Assembly (NCBI GenBank): GCA_023411645.1 | Contig: JAEYON010000065.1 | Span: 1 to 23,422 of the forward strand | Source: Bacillota bacterium | GTDB taxonomy: Bacteria > Bacillota > Clostridia > Acetivibrionales > DTU013 | Reading direction: 5' to 3' | Length of the DNA stretch: 23,422 nucleotides | Shown here: one piece after another, positions 6,767-14,381 of the stretch | Numbering within the stretch: position 1 is the first letter of the stretch | Layout: each line of letters begins with the position of its first letter | Translations under genes and position numbers: made by a program | Notes under the pieces: model-generated | What the model saw: the letters and a program-made list of their open reading frames with translations, nothing else | Databases searched by the model: none | What the model was told of the DNA's origin: nothing

Positions 6767-8053
6767 TTATTTTGCTGTTTCGAGCAGCTTTTGTATTGAA
6801 GCAATCTGTACACAGATACAGAGCAGTTCCATCGCTGTCTTCAACTCAGCCACAGGCGGCAGCGTTGGAGCGATTCTTATGTTTCTGTCCTGAGGATCCT
6901 TAGAATATGGGAAGGTTGCACCTGCAGGCGTCATTATGACTCCTGCGTCAGCTGCCAGTTTTAATGTAGCCGCCGCACATCCCGGCATAGTGTTAAAGCT
7001 GATAAAATAACCTCCGTTGGGCTTATTCCAGGTGGCAATGTTTTTGCCTCCAAGCTCGGATTCCAGCAAATCAAGCACCATATCAAACTTCGGCTTTAAT
7101 ATGGCAGCATGTTTTTTCATGTGATTGAGAATGCCATCCATATCCTTCAGGAAGCGGACATGCCTGAGCTGATTCATTTTATCCGGGCCTATGGTCTTGA
7201 TTCCAAGAAGCTTTTTTGTCCAGGTAATATTATTTTCACTTGCAGCCATCATTGCTATACCCGCACCGGGAAAAGTGATCTTGGAGGTGGATGCAAAAAT
7301 GTATACTCTGTCCGGATTACCGGCAGCCTTGCAGGCTTCCATCATATTCTTTAAATGATCCGGCTGATCGGTCAGATGATGCACAACATAAGCATTATCC
7401 CAGAATATTCTGAAATCAGCCGCAGCGGTCCTCATACTAGCCAGCCTGTCTACTACCTCATCAGAATAGGTTATGCCGTCGGGATTGCTATATTTTGGAG
7501 TACACCAGATCCCTTTAATAGATTCGTCTTGCGCCACAAGCTGCTCGACTGCTTCCATATCCGGGCCGTCACTTTTCATGTCAACAGTAATCATCTCTAT
7601 CTGAAATAGCTCCGTAATTGCAAAATGTCTATCGTAACCTGGACTCGGGCAAATAAATTTAACCTTCGGCAGCTTTCCCCATGGCTTGCTTCCACAAACA
7701 CCAAAGGACATGGCACGGGCAATAGTATCATACATAATGCTCAGACTGGAATTACCTCCGAGGATTATCTCCTTCGGGCTCACCTCAAGCATTTGTGCAA
7801 AAAGCTCCTTTGCCTCCGGAATCCCGTCTATCAAGCCGTAATTACGAGTATCGGTACCTGAGGGTGTTTTAAAGTTATCCGTATCGGTATGGAACTCTAG
7901 CATCTCCATGGATAAATCCAGTTGATCAGCACCCGGTCTTCCCCTTGACATGTCAAGCTTGAGATTTTTGGCTGCAAATTCTTCATATTTTCTATTCAAT
8001 GTTATTAGTATTTCTTGAAGCTCTATCTTACTAAGCCTGGTTAAATCCAACAT
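6767..8053 (-). CDS. PLP-dependent aminotransferase, aspartate aminotransferase-like (PF12897 type)
   Basis: Fold-type I aminotransferase of 428 residues, most like the Corynebacterium-type aspartate aminotransferase family (PF12897). The Schiff-base lysine is in STSKITFPGAG at about 255-265 (Lys258). Other cofactor and substrate residues visible are YSNPDG at about 188-193 (Asn190), FWDNAYVVHH at about 217-226 (Asp219, Tyr222), LGGNSSLSIMYD at about 98-109 and a late substrate-binding arginine in RNIRIAPTLPP. The N-terminal SRGRPGADQLDLS at about 36-48 is typical of this subgroup. The ATG at 8053 follows GGAGGTGCTTTG. An in-frame ATG at 8137 is upstream of the likely -35 box and lacks a ribosome binding site. 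It has its own promoter at 8086-8114. Amino donor specificity cannot be read from sequence; aspartate or alanine is likely. Confidence 0.92.
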   Translation of the reverse strand: MLDLTRLSKIELQEILITLNRKYEEFAAKNLKLDMSRGRPGADQLDLSMEMLEFHTDTDNFKTPSGTDTRNYGLIDGIPEAKELFAQMLEVSPKEIILGGNSSLSIMYDTIARAMSFGVCGSKPWGKLPKVKFICPSPGYDRHFAITELFQIEMITVDMKSDGPDMEAVEQLVAQDESIKGIWCTPKYSNPDGITYSDEVVDRLASMRTAAADFRIFWDNAYVVHHLTDQPDHLKNMMEACKAAGNPDRVYIFASTSKITFPGAGIAMMAASENNITWTKKLLGIKTIGPDKMNQLRHVRFLKDMDGILNHMKKHAAILKPKFDMVLDLLESELGGKNIATWNKPNGGYFISFNTMPGCAAATLKLAADAGVIMTPAGATFPYSKDPQDRNIRIAPTLPPVAELKTAMELLCICVQIASIQKLLETAK

Positions 8054-8085
8054 CAAAGCACCTCCACGATTAATGCATTTCTGAT

Positions 8086-8114
8086 ATTCTATTATATTTA
8101 CATCAGATATGCAA
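8086..8114 (-). promoter_or_regulatory. promoter of the aminotransferase gene
   Basis: On the minus strand TTGCAT (8109-8114) and TAGAAT (8086-8091) are 17 bases apart. An overlapping TATAAT at 8091-8096 has too short a spacing (12). No convincing terminator for the upstream dipeptidase gene was found in 8115-8235, so read-through from the large cluster is also possible. Confidence 0.6.
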
Positions 8115-8235
8115 GTCATGAGAGCTGAAATATTCAAAATAATTTCATCTAAAATGGTTTCAGTGCAGATATTGCAAGATACGCATACAGTTCCTTCAAT
8201 ATTTGAGGAAATTTTGTCCCATGCTTAACATAATA

Positions 8236-9171
8236 TTAAAGAAGGATTTGCTTGATCACTCTCATAAAATTTAAACCGGCGATTTTTTCAAGGAGACCGG
8301 TGCTGTAATTCAGCTGCTCAAGCCTTTCAAAAAGCGCCGGTATGCACTGCGCGCCTTCCAGGCCTTCAGGTGTAAAATCAATTCCGTCATAATCTGCGCC
8401 GATTCCGATATGGTTTTCTCCCGTAACGGAACATATATGTTCAATATGTCTGACAACATCGTCCAAGCTTGCCTTGTCTGTATTATTCAAAAACTTTGGA
8501 TAAAAATTAACCCCAACAACACCGCCATTGGCTGCGATAGCTTTCAATTGATAATCATTCAGGTTCCTGACATGATCACATATTGCTCTGGCATTGGAAT
8601 GAGATGCGATCACAGGCTTTGAGGTTAGAGAAATTACATCTTGGAAGCTCGCCTCACATAGGTGTGAAACATCAACAATCATACCCAATCTATTCATTTC
8701 AGCCACAACCTGTTTACCGAAGTCTGTCAGTCCGGCTCCATGTTCCTCCTCTGCTCCATCCGCAAGCAAATTGCGGAAATTCCATGTTAAGAGCATACTT
8801 CTGACTCCCAGCCTATAAAGCTGCCTTAATATTGACAATTCTCCATTCAGACACTCTCCCCCTTCAACAGAGAGTATAGCTGCTACTTTTCCCTCCCTGA
8901 TCGTCCTGCCAATCTCCTGCGAATTCGTACAAACGGCAAATTGCTTTCCATGCTGCGATTGAGTCAGGTAAACCTCGTCAATAATTGAAAGGACCCGTGT
9001 AAGTGCATTATTTCTGTATTTAACCGGGTCAGAAAATGCCGCAAAGAATTGAACGCGCTCTCCGGACTGAAGCAACCGTTCTATATCGAGTTGAAAGTAG
9101 TTCCTGTATAGCTCCGCACCCTTCTCATATACTGATAGAGCGGTATCACAATGAGCATCAATAATCAGCAT
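8236..9171 (-). CDS. membrane dipeptidase family protein (peptidase M19, renal dipeptidase type)
   Basis: Zinc-dependent dipeptidase of the amidohydrolase (TIM-barrel) superfamily, 311 residues, hydrolysing dipeptides and possibly D-amino-acid-containing ones. All expected metal and catalytic residues are present: His7 and Asp9 in DAHCDT, the bridging Glu103 in SVEGGE, His170 in DVSH, His191 in ASHSNAR and Asp260 in GADYDG. No signal peptide or membrane anchor is seen, so it is cytosolic like most bacterial members. The ATG at 9171 overlaps the yraN stop (TGATG) with AAGGAG upstream, so translation is coupled to yraN. It is the last gene of the long minus-strand block. The physiological substrate is unknown. 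Confidence 0.93.
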   Translation of the reverse strand: MLIIDAHCDTALSVYEKGAELYRNYFQLDIERLLQSGERVQFFAAFSDPVKYRNNALTRVLSIIDEVYLTQSQHGKQFAVCTNSQEIGRTIREGKVAAILSVEGGECLNGELSILRQLYRLGVRSMLLTWNFRNLLADGAEEEHGAGLTDFGKQVVAEMNRLGMIVDVSHLCEASFQDVISLTSKPVIASHSNARAICDHVRNLNDYQLKAIAANGGVVGVNFYPKFLNNTDKASLDDVVRHIEHICSVTGENHIGIGADYDGIDFTPEGLEGAQCIPALFERLEQLNYSTGLLEKIAGLNFMRVIKQILL

Positions 9172-9539
9172 CAGAACGCACTCCTTATCAATTCAATATC
9201 TTTCAGCCTGAATTCTTCATTGAATCTTTGTCCGGTTACCTCGACTATATCAAACCTAATGTTTTTTTCTCCGAAATTCCCTTGCTTAAGGTAAATCCAT
9301 GCCAGCTTTTTAAGCTTCTCTCTTTTGGTATATCCTACAGCTTGCGCAGGTGTGCCAAAAAGGCTTCCGGTTCTTGTTTTAACCTCGATAAAGCAAATAT
9401 ATTCATTTTCAGCAGCAACAATGTCAATTTCTCCGAAACGGCCTGCTCTGAAATTTCTGTCCATTATGGTAAATCCGTTTCTTTCAAGGTAATCAGCTGC
9501 TAATTGTTCGCCAACGCTGCCAAATCGCCTGTTATTCAT
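9171..9539 (-). CDS. YraN family (UPF0102) endonuclease-like protein
   Basis: A 122-residue protein of the UPF0102/YraN family, which has a PD-(D/E)XK nuclease-like core. The motif order is visible: Glu11 in GSVGEQLAADYLE, GEIDIVA at about 36-42 (Glu37, Asp39), FIEVKTR at about 50-56 (Glu52, Lys54) and QAVGYTKREKL after it. I choose the ATG at 9539, with AAAGGAG upstream and a product that starts MNNRRFGSVGEQ like relatives. The open frame extends another 52 codons upstream but overlaps the FlhB-like gene heavily. It overlaps the end of that gene by 8 bases and the dipeptidase start by 3. Its position near rnhB suggests a role in DNA maintenance, but the family's function is not established. 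Confidence 0.9.
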   Translation of the reverse strand: MNNRRFGSVGEQLAADYLERNGFTIMDRNFRAGRFGEIDIVAAENEYICFIEVKTRTGSLFGTPAQAVGYTKREKLKKLAWIYLKQGNFGEKNIRFDIVEVTGQRFNEEFRLKDIELIRSAF

Positions 9540-9879
9540 TATATTCTCCTTTGCCCCTTTTTTGTTCATACATTCTGTCCAGCTGATATTCAGACAATCT
9601 GTCCCATTTATTTTCATACGAGCTGTCCAATTGACTGACAAAAACCATAATCTGAGCAACGACCCCATATAACTCTTCTGGGATTTCGTCACCAATTTTT
9701 AGATAGTTAAGAGTATGTGCAAGTGTAGCGTCTTCATATAAAGGAACTTCGTTTTCAAGAGCCTTTTCAATAATTTTTTCAGCAATTTCGCCCTTCCCTA
9801 AAGCTACGATCTCAGGCGCGCCTCCCTTTTGGGGCGAGTATTTCAATGCCGCTGCTTCTTTAATTTTTTTCTTTTCCAT
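9532..9879 (-). CDS. stand-alone FlhB C-terminal-like protein (YlqH homologue)
   Basis: A 115-residue soluble protein that corresponds only to the cytoplasmic C-terminal domain of the flagellar export switch FlhB. The pattern AAALKYSPQKGGAPEIVALGKGEIAEKIIEKALENEVPLYED (read in parts at about 9-50) follows the FlhB segment after its self-cleavage site. The NPTH cleavage motif and all membrane helices are absent. It matches Bacillus YlqH in size and in gene position beside ylqG and rnhB. AGGAGG lies 9 bases ahead of the ATG. It is probably co-transcribed with the FliK-like gene upstream (12-base gap) and overlaps yraN. Whether it touches the flagellar export gate is unknown. Confidence 0.88.
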   Translation of the reverse strand: MEKKKIKEAAALKYSPQKGGAPEIVALGKGEIAEKIIEKALENEVPLYEDATLAHTLNYLKIGDEIPEELYGVVAQIMVFVSQLDSSYENKWDRLSEYQLDRMYEQKRGKGEYNE

Positions 9880-9891
9880 ACAAGCAGCCTC

Positions 9892-11625
9892 CTATATTCT
9901 GTAATCCACCTTGCTGTAGTTCTCCCGTGCTATTCCATTCAGGAGCCTCTCCTGCTGGATGGGCGTTGTTGCGGCATCAATTACCGTATATCTGACACCC
10001 ACAAGCTTGTAACCGCAAGCAGCAAGCCCTGAGTAGAGGTCTTTAATCTGTGTCTTTATGAAGTCGTTTATTTTTTTGCTCTCTGTTCTGAGGTTGACTG
10101 TAATGCTGCTTTTCTTAATGTCCAAAAGCGTCTCAACCCTGCCCATATTGACAGTATCCAGTGATATAAACATGACGGTATCATTTGGATCAATTTTCTT
10201 TTTGTTCTGCCGGCGATTCATAACATAAAGCTCGGCCGTAGTGTCATGACCGGCCAGATTAACAGGCACCTGATAGTACAGCATATTACTGGCGTTCATC
10301 TGATGGAGCAGTCTTTGGGTGTCATCTATCTGTGCAGCGGCTGAGGACAGACCTTCCTTTACCACGGATTCCAGACCCTCGGAGGTATCTATGGCTGCTT
10401 TCAGCAGTTCAAGTTTTTCGTTCAACTTATTATTAATCTTATTGACATCAAGCTCGGAGGGTAGTTTTTCTGAATCCGTTTTTACAAAGATATCCCTGAC
10501 AGCTTCGATAAGCTTTGAAAAACGCTCTGAGGCGGCTGATTTCCCCACCTGCCTGGCCTCATTGATCTGATTACCGGATTCCTCTTTTATCGGAGCAAAT
10601 GAGCCTGATTGGACAGATGCGGAGGAAGCGGACCCGAGAATTGCTTTGTCAGTTGAGGCGGAGTTTCCGGGATTCTCTGAGTTCATGCCTGAAACTGCAT
10701 TTTCCCGAGATGCTGCGGAAATGTCAGATGCCGTTTTAAGGCCTTCTTCTGACACGTTCGGAGTACTGAATGACAAATCGGATATTTGAGTAGACGTCCG
10801 GTCTGTATTCACAGCAGCGGAATGGCTGGCAATCCTAGTAGTATCATGATCGGTCTTATTGTCGGTAATTTGAATCTGTGCAAGTAGTTCAGAAGAATTC
10901 TTTTCTGTACCGGCTATGTTTGATTGAGGCGCATTAACCTGATTCGTACCGACAGAGTTTGTCTGATTTGTTACGGGCAAATTTGCCTGTTCTGTCAAAG
11001 CCGGCTTTGACGATGATGCGAATGACTTATTAGCTCCAGCCGGGTCAACTTGATTCAGCCAGTTCTGTACTTCCTTAAGCTGTTGTCCAAGCTTCACATT
11101 ACCTTCTAGCAGCCTCAAAAGCAGATCGACGTCGGCTCTGTCTGCGTCAAGTCCTTTCAATGTCAGGAACACTGCCTTTTCGATATTCAAAGCAGGATTG
11201 CTGTTCAACAGCTCACTTGCTTGCTTTAAATGCTCAGCAGTAACAGGGGCCCCTACTTTCAACAGTTCGGAAGCAAGCCCAATATTTTGCGCATCAGGCT
11301 TTATTTGAAGCGTTTCCAGCAATTGCTTTAAGGTTTCGGGATTTGACTCAGTCATTTGTGATAAATTTCTGACAGTTTCCAGATAAAGCGTGCCCTCAAG
11401 CTTGGAAGAAACGGCAAGCATGACAGTATCGCCTGCCTTTGCATTCATAGCCTCCAGCATCCCGGCTCGCATGACAGTTCCGTCAAAAAGCTTCAGTACA
11501 GCTTCATCTGAAGTGATTTCAAGGACCTTTGCCCTGATTATATCGCCTGTATTCAGTCGACCTATCAGATCACCGACATTGTTGTTAGCCGCAGCCGGAA
11601 TATTGGCATAATAGTCTATGCGCAT
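9892..11625 (-). CDS. FliK/hook-length-control-like protein (YlqG-type)
   Basis: A 577-residue protein with a three-part layout. Residues about 1-110 are a compact beta-rich domain (GDIIRAKVLEITSDEAVLKL, then KAGDTVMLAV). Residues about 195-350 are low-complexity, rich in Ser, Asn, Thr, Gln and Ala, and probably disordered. Residues about 425-560 resemble the flagellar hook-length control C-terminal domain (PF02120): LYYQVPVNLAGHDTTAELYVM, split here as YYQVPVNLAG and AELYV, then TVNMGRVETLLD and a helical end. FliK binds FlhB in flagellar export, and here the next gene encodes an FlhB C-terminal domain, so the pair may interact. The start at 11625 has AAAGGAG upstream. No other flagellar gene is in the window. 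Function is unproven. Confidence 0.8.
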   Translation of the reverse strand: MRIDYYANIPAAANNNVGDLIGRLNTGDIIRAKVLEITSDEAVLKLFDGTVMRAGMLEAMNAKAGDTVMLAVSSKLEGTLYLETVRNLSQMTESNPETLKQLLETLQIKPDAQNIGLASELLKVGAPVTAEHLKQASELLNSNPALNIEKAVFLTLKGLDADRADVDLLLRLLEGNVKLGQQLKEVQNWLNQVDPAGANKSFASSSKPALTEQANLPVTNQTNSVGTNQVNAPQSNIAGTEKNSSELLAQIQITDNKTDHDTTRIASHSAAVNTDRTSTQISDLSFSTPNVSEEGLKTASDISAASRENAVSGMNSENPGNSASTDKAILGSASSASVQSGSFAPIKEESGNQINEARQVGKSAASERFSKLIEAVRDIFVKTDSEKLPSELDVNKINNKLNEKLELLKAAIDTSEGLESVVKEGLSSAAAQIDDTQRLLHQMNASNMLYYQVPVNLAGHDTTAELYVMNRRQNKKKIDPNDTVMFISLDTVNMGRVETLLDIKKSSITVNLRTESKKINDFIKTQIKDLYSGLAACGYKLVGVRYTVIDAATTPIQQERLLNGIARENYSKVDYRI

Positions 11626-11656
11626 TCGAAACTCCTTTACATATTAAACCCCTGGT

Positions 11657-12295
11657 TCATCCCATAAAATTTTTAGTGAAGCTTATTCTATGTATCGGAC
11701 AAATTCCATACTTTTTTATAGCATTAATATGTTCGGCGGTTCCATAACCTTTATGCTTCTTAAAACCGTATTGAGGATATTGGCTGTCAGCCTCAGTTAT
11801 CATTCGATCCCGGTACACCTTGGCAATGATGGACGCTGCCGCAATTGAGATACTCAGCTCATCCCCTTTTATAATCGAGATCTGAGGTATTTCAAGATCG
11901 TCAAGCTTGACGGCATCAATCAGCAAAATTTCAGGCTTTATGTCCATCTGCTCTATAGCCTGCTTCATGGCTAGCTTCGTAGCATTCAATATATTGATTT
12001 CATCGATTCGTTTTTCATCCACTATACCGATGCCGTAACAAACAGCCCGGTCAAGGATAATGTCGTAGAGCTTGTCCCTTTTAGCAGGACTCAGCTTTTT
12101 TGAATCATTAACACCTTCAATAAGACAATTCGCTTCCAGCATGACACATGCGGCAACAACAGGTCCTGCAAGTGGCCCTCTGCCTGCTTCATCGATGCCT
12201 GCCACATTGCAGTATCCCTGTGAGATAGCCTCCGCCTCATATCTGCTCATGCTTTTCAGTCGTTCCAGTTCTTTTTCATGATTTGTCGGCTTCAT
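11657..12295 (-). CDS. rnhB: ribonuclease HII
   Basis: Removes ribonucleotides misincorporated in DNA and cleaves RNA in RNA-DNA hybrids. The 212-residue protein carries the family motifs: GIDEAGRGPLAGPVVAA at about 33-49 (catalytic Asp35, Glu36), LLIDAVKL at about 124-131 (Asp127) and KGDELSISIAAASIIAKVYRD around 143-163 (Asp145 and the DNA-contact serines). Length is normal for bacterial RNase HII. The ATG at 12295 is 3 bases beyond the rbgA stop, and its ribosome binding site GGAG is inside the rbgA 3' end, so the two are coupled. The gene order rplS-rbgA-rnhB is standard in Firmicutes. Confidence 0.97.
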   Translation of the reverse strand: MKPTNHEKELERLKSMSRYEAEAISQGYCNVAGIDEAGRGPLAGPVVAACVMLEANCLIEGVNDSKKLSPAKRDKLYDIILDRAVCYGIGIVDEKRIDEINILNATKLAMKQAIEQMDIKPEILLIDAVKLDDLEIPQISIIKGDELSISIAAASIIAKVYRDRMITEADSQYPQYGFKKHKGYGTAEHINAIKKYGICPIHRISFTKNFMG

Positions 12296-12297
12296 TT

Positions 12298-13161
12298 TTA
12301 TTTCTCCTCACAAAATACAGGCTGCTCCAATGTAATTTTTCCGATCTTCCCTCCACGGAATTCATCCAGAAGAATAATAGCAATCCTTCTCAAATCTACT
12401 TCTCCTCCCGGCAGGATGCATCCTCTGTTTTTCCCTGCTGTCTGAAGCAATTCATACCCCGTCAGGCCTTCTATGCTTTGCAGCTTATAGCGTCCGGCAA
12501 ATATTTCAGGATATTCGACAGAAAGCTTTTGCGCCAATGCGGCTGCCACTTCCGTCACATCCATAATATCATCCTTGATGGCTCCGGTAAATGCAAGATT
12601 CAGGGCAATATTCTGATCGTCGAATTTTGGCCACAAAATCCCCGGGGTGTCAAGAAGATCAATTTCCGGATTCAGCCGTATCCACTGCTTACCTTTAGTT
12701 ACACCAGGTCTGTCTCCGGTCACAGCAACAGCCTTGCCTGCAATCTTATTAATAAAAGTTGATTTACCAACATTGGGTATTCCGACTATCATAGTTCTAA
12801 TTGGTCTGAAAAGCCTGCCCTTCTCCCTGTCGCGGGCGAAGCGGTCCTTCATCATAGCCTTTAGCTGGACCTTAAGCTTATTTAAGCCGGTGCCTTTTAT
12901 TGAATCCACAAATATTGCCTGAATGCCTTGACTTTTATACCAACGGGCCCATTCCTCCGTGCGTCCGGCATCTGCAGTATCAGCCTTGTTTAGAACGAGC
13001 AGGCGTGGTTTATTCTGAATAATGGAATCAATTTCTGGATTTTTACTGCTGGCGGGAATCCTTGCATCGAGAAGCTCCACGACTACATCCACCAGCTTAA
13101 GATTTTCTGCAAGTAAACGCCTGGTTTTTGCCATATGACCGGGAAACCATTGAATATTCAT
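12298..13161 (-). CDS. rbgA: ribosome biogenesis GTPase RbgA (YlqF)
   Basis: Circularly permuted GTPase that matures the 50S subunit. It begins MNIQWFPGHMAKTRR, a hallmark of this family. The G motifs appear in permuted order: LNKAD (about 57-61, G4), GIPNVGKST (about 127-135, G1), GDRPGVTKG (about 149-157, G2) and DTPGILWPKF (about 171-180, G3). A C-terminal helical domain follows to 287. Two ATGs are adjacent; the second, at 13161, has the better spacing from AAGGA. It lies after the rplS terminator-like hairpin, so its expression may depend on read-through. It is followed 2 bases later by rnhB. Confidence 0.97.
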   Translation of the reverse strand: MNIQWFPGHMAKTRRLLAENLKLVDVVVELLDARIPASSKNPEIDSIIQNKPRLLVLNKADTADAGRTEEWARWYKSQGIQAIFVDSIKGTGLNKLKVQLKAMMKDRFARDREKGRLFRPIRTMIVGIPNVGKSTFINKIAGKAVAVTGDRPGVTKGKQWIRLNPEIDLLDTPGILWPKFDDQNIALNLAFTGAIKDDIMDVTEVAAALAQKLSVEYPEIFAGRYKLQSIEGLTGYELLQTAGKNRGCILPGGEVDLRRIAIILLDEFRGGKIGKITLEQPVFCEEK

Positions 13162-13195
13162 CATTTATCCTTCCGAAAAAAAATCTGTATTAAGC

Positions 13196-13217
13196 AAAAG
13201 GGAACCTTCCGGTCCCC
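13196..13217 (-). terminator. GNRA-capped hairpin after rplS, probable terminator
   Basis: On the minus strand GGGGACC (13217-13211) pairs with GGTTCCC (13206-13200), 7 bp with one G-T pair, across a GGAA tetraloop. TTTT follows. It starts 8 bases after the rplS stop. The short T run suggests partial termination, which would set RbgA and RNase HII lower than L19. Confidence 0.65.
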
Positions 13218-13224
13218 TCTATAC

Positions 13225-13590
13225 TTATGATTCTTTAGGTTCTCTAATTTGAAGCTTTTCTTTGATCTTCGCAGCCTTGCCAACCCTGTCGCGCAGGAAG
13301 TACAGCTTAGCTCTCCTGATCTTACCTTTTCTCACTACCTCAATGGTAGCGATCTTGGGAGAATGAACCGGTAGGATTCTTTCCACCCCTACGCCATAGG
13401 ATACTCTTCTGACTGTAAAAGTTTCTGTGATTCCTGCACCCTTCTTTGAGATAACGGTACCTTCAAATATTTGAATTCTTTCTCTGGTTCCTTCTTTAAC
13501 CTTCAGGTGCACCTTTACATAGTCGCCTATGCTAAGAACAGGCAAATCCGTTCTTATTTGTTCTTGTTCTAATGCTTTGATTATATCCAT
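13225..13590 (-). CDS. rplS: 50S ribosomal protein L19
   Basis: A 121-residue protein of the large subunit, located near the 30S-50S interface. It begins MDIIKALEQEQIRTDLP and continues with GDYVKVHLKVKEGTRERIQ, FEGTVISKKG, ETFTVRRVSYGVGVER and KIRRAKLYFLRDRVGKAAKIKE, all characteristic of bacterial L19. The ATG at 13590 follows GGAGGAAACATCA. In-frame ATGs 33 and 36 bases upstream lie ahead of that site and are rejected. It has its own promoter at 13672-13701 and a terminator-like hairpin right after it. In Bacillus the L19 leader binds L19; the leader here (about 13591-13665) holds only short hairpins that I could not match to that motif. Confidence 0.98.
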   Translation of the reverse strand: MDIIKALEQEQIRTDLPVLSIGDYVKVHLKVKEGTRERIQIFEGTVISKKGAGITETFTVRRVSYGVGVERILPVHSPKIATIEVVRKGKIRRAKLYFLRDRVGKAAKIKEKLQIREPKES

Positions 13591-13671
13591 TGATGTTTCC
13601 TCCTCTCTTTCCAGGACGTTCATCAATGCATGATAAGCACCAGCGGACCGTCCGTATTACACACGTCAAAA

Positions 13672-13701
13672 AGTATACCATATGGATGTTTTGTTTGTAA
13701 A
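13672..13701 (-). promoter_or_regulatory. rplS: promoter of rplS
   Basis: On the minus strand TTTACA (13696-13701) and TATACT (13672-13677) are separated by 18 bases. It lies in the only sizeable gap between the coiled-coil gene and rplS. The expected leader runs from near 13665 to 13590 and includes the short palindrome CGGACGGTCCG. Confidence 0.7.
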
Positions 13702-13739
13702 GCACAAAATAATCTTTTCTCATTAGCATGTGACTATTG

Positions 13740-14378
13740 TTACTGTTCAGCGGTTCGGCTATATGGATACTGTTCAATACTTGCCGCCAGCTTTGTCATC
13801 AGATTGTCAATTCCACTTGAACTTATATCTGCTGGACAAACGCCGGGGATTGTTGGCAGAAGGTATTCCAGTTCGGCTGTAATAGATTTCTGGCTTAATA
13901 ATACCCGTTCATATTCAAGGTAATTACTGCCTGCTTTGGCCAAACTAACAGCCTTTACTTTTAGCTGATGCTCAAGTAAAGTCAACTTTTCTTTTATAAA
14001 TCGGTTATTGATTGTTATACTCGATATTTCTTCGTTTAGCTTGCTTATTTTCTTATTCAAAGAACGTTTGTTATAATAAAACGCGATAGGAAAAGTAATT
14101 TTTCCGGTTTGTTTTTCATCTTTAATGAATTCATACCATGAATTGATAGATTCCGTGATTTCATTGTGTATCGCCCTAATTCTATCAACGTTTCTGTGAT
14201 AACTATCCATGACAGATAACAGATTTTCCTGCTCCTCCTTAAAGGCTTGCTCAAAATAATCACCTGACGTCTTTTCAGCATCTGATGCAACAACTGCAAG
14301 CTGTTCGTATATATCTTTGAGCGCATAAAGCAGTTTTACTGCAAGCTCTTTTCGCTGTGAAACCCTTACCTTATCCAT
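13740..14378 (-). CDS. hypothetical coiled-coil protein
   Basis: A 212-residue protein I do not recognise. It has no signal peptide or membrane helix and is rich in charged, heptad-like helix. Residues about 10-80 (including AVKLLYALKDIYEQLAVV) and about 105-170 (NKKISKLNEEISSI and KEKLTLLEHQLKVKA) look like coiled coils, with a segment likely to break the helix around 83-100 and again at LLPTIPGVCP. The ATG at 14378 has AAGGAAGG 7 bases upstream and lies 3 bases after the stop of the HEAT/SH3 gene, so both probably form one unit. It lies inside the normally tight trmD-rplS interval. Function is unknown; a cytoplasmic partner for the membrane protein upstream is a guess from position. Confidence 0.8.
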   Translation of the reverse strand: MDKVRVSQRKELAVKLLYALKDIYEQLAVVASDAEKTSGDYFEQAFKEEQENLLSVMDSYHRNVDRIRAIHNEITESINSWYEFIKDEKQTGKITFPIAFYYNKRSLNKKISKLNEEISSITINNRFIKEKLTLLEHQLKVKAVSLAKAGSNYLEYERVLLSQKSITAELEYLLPTIPGVCPADISSSGIDNLMTKLAASIEQYPYSRTAEQ

Positions 14379-14381
14379 TTT

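Noticed and set aside
8180..8215. Terminator of the dipeptidase gene
   Set aside because: TTCCTCAA and TTGAAGGAA can pair with one bulge, but no T run follows, so termination is not supported.
9540..9695. N-terminal extension of YraN
   Set aside because: The frame is open, but it overlaps the FlhB-like gene almost entirely. The ribosome binding site and family start both point to 9539.
12283..12762. Plus-strand open frame of 159 codons
   Set aside because: It lies fully antisense to rbgA, whose GTPase motifs are unmistakable, and has no ribosome binding site or recognisable domain.
13625..13665. Bacillus-type L19 leader RNA
   Set aside because: Only short hairpins such as CGGACGGTCCG are present, and I could not match them to the L19 leader, so it is not called.
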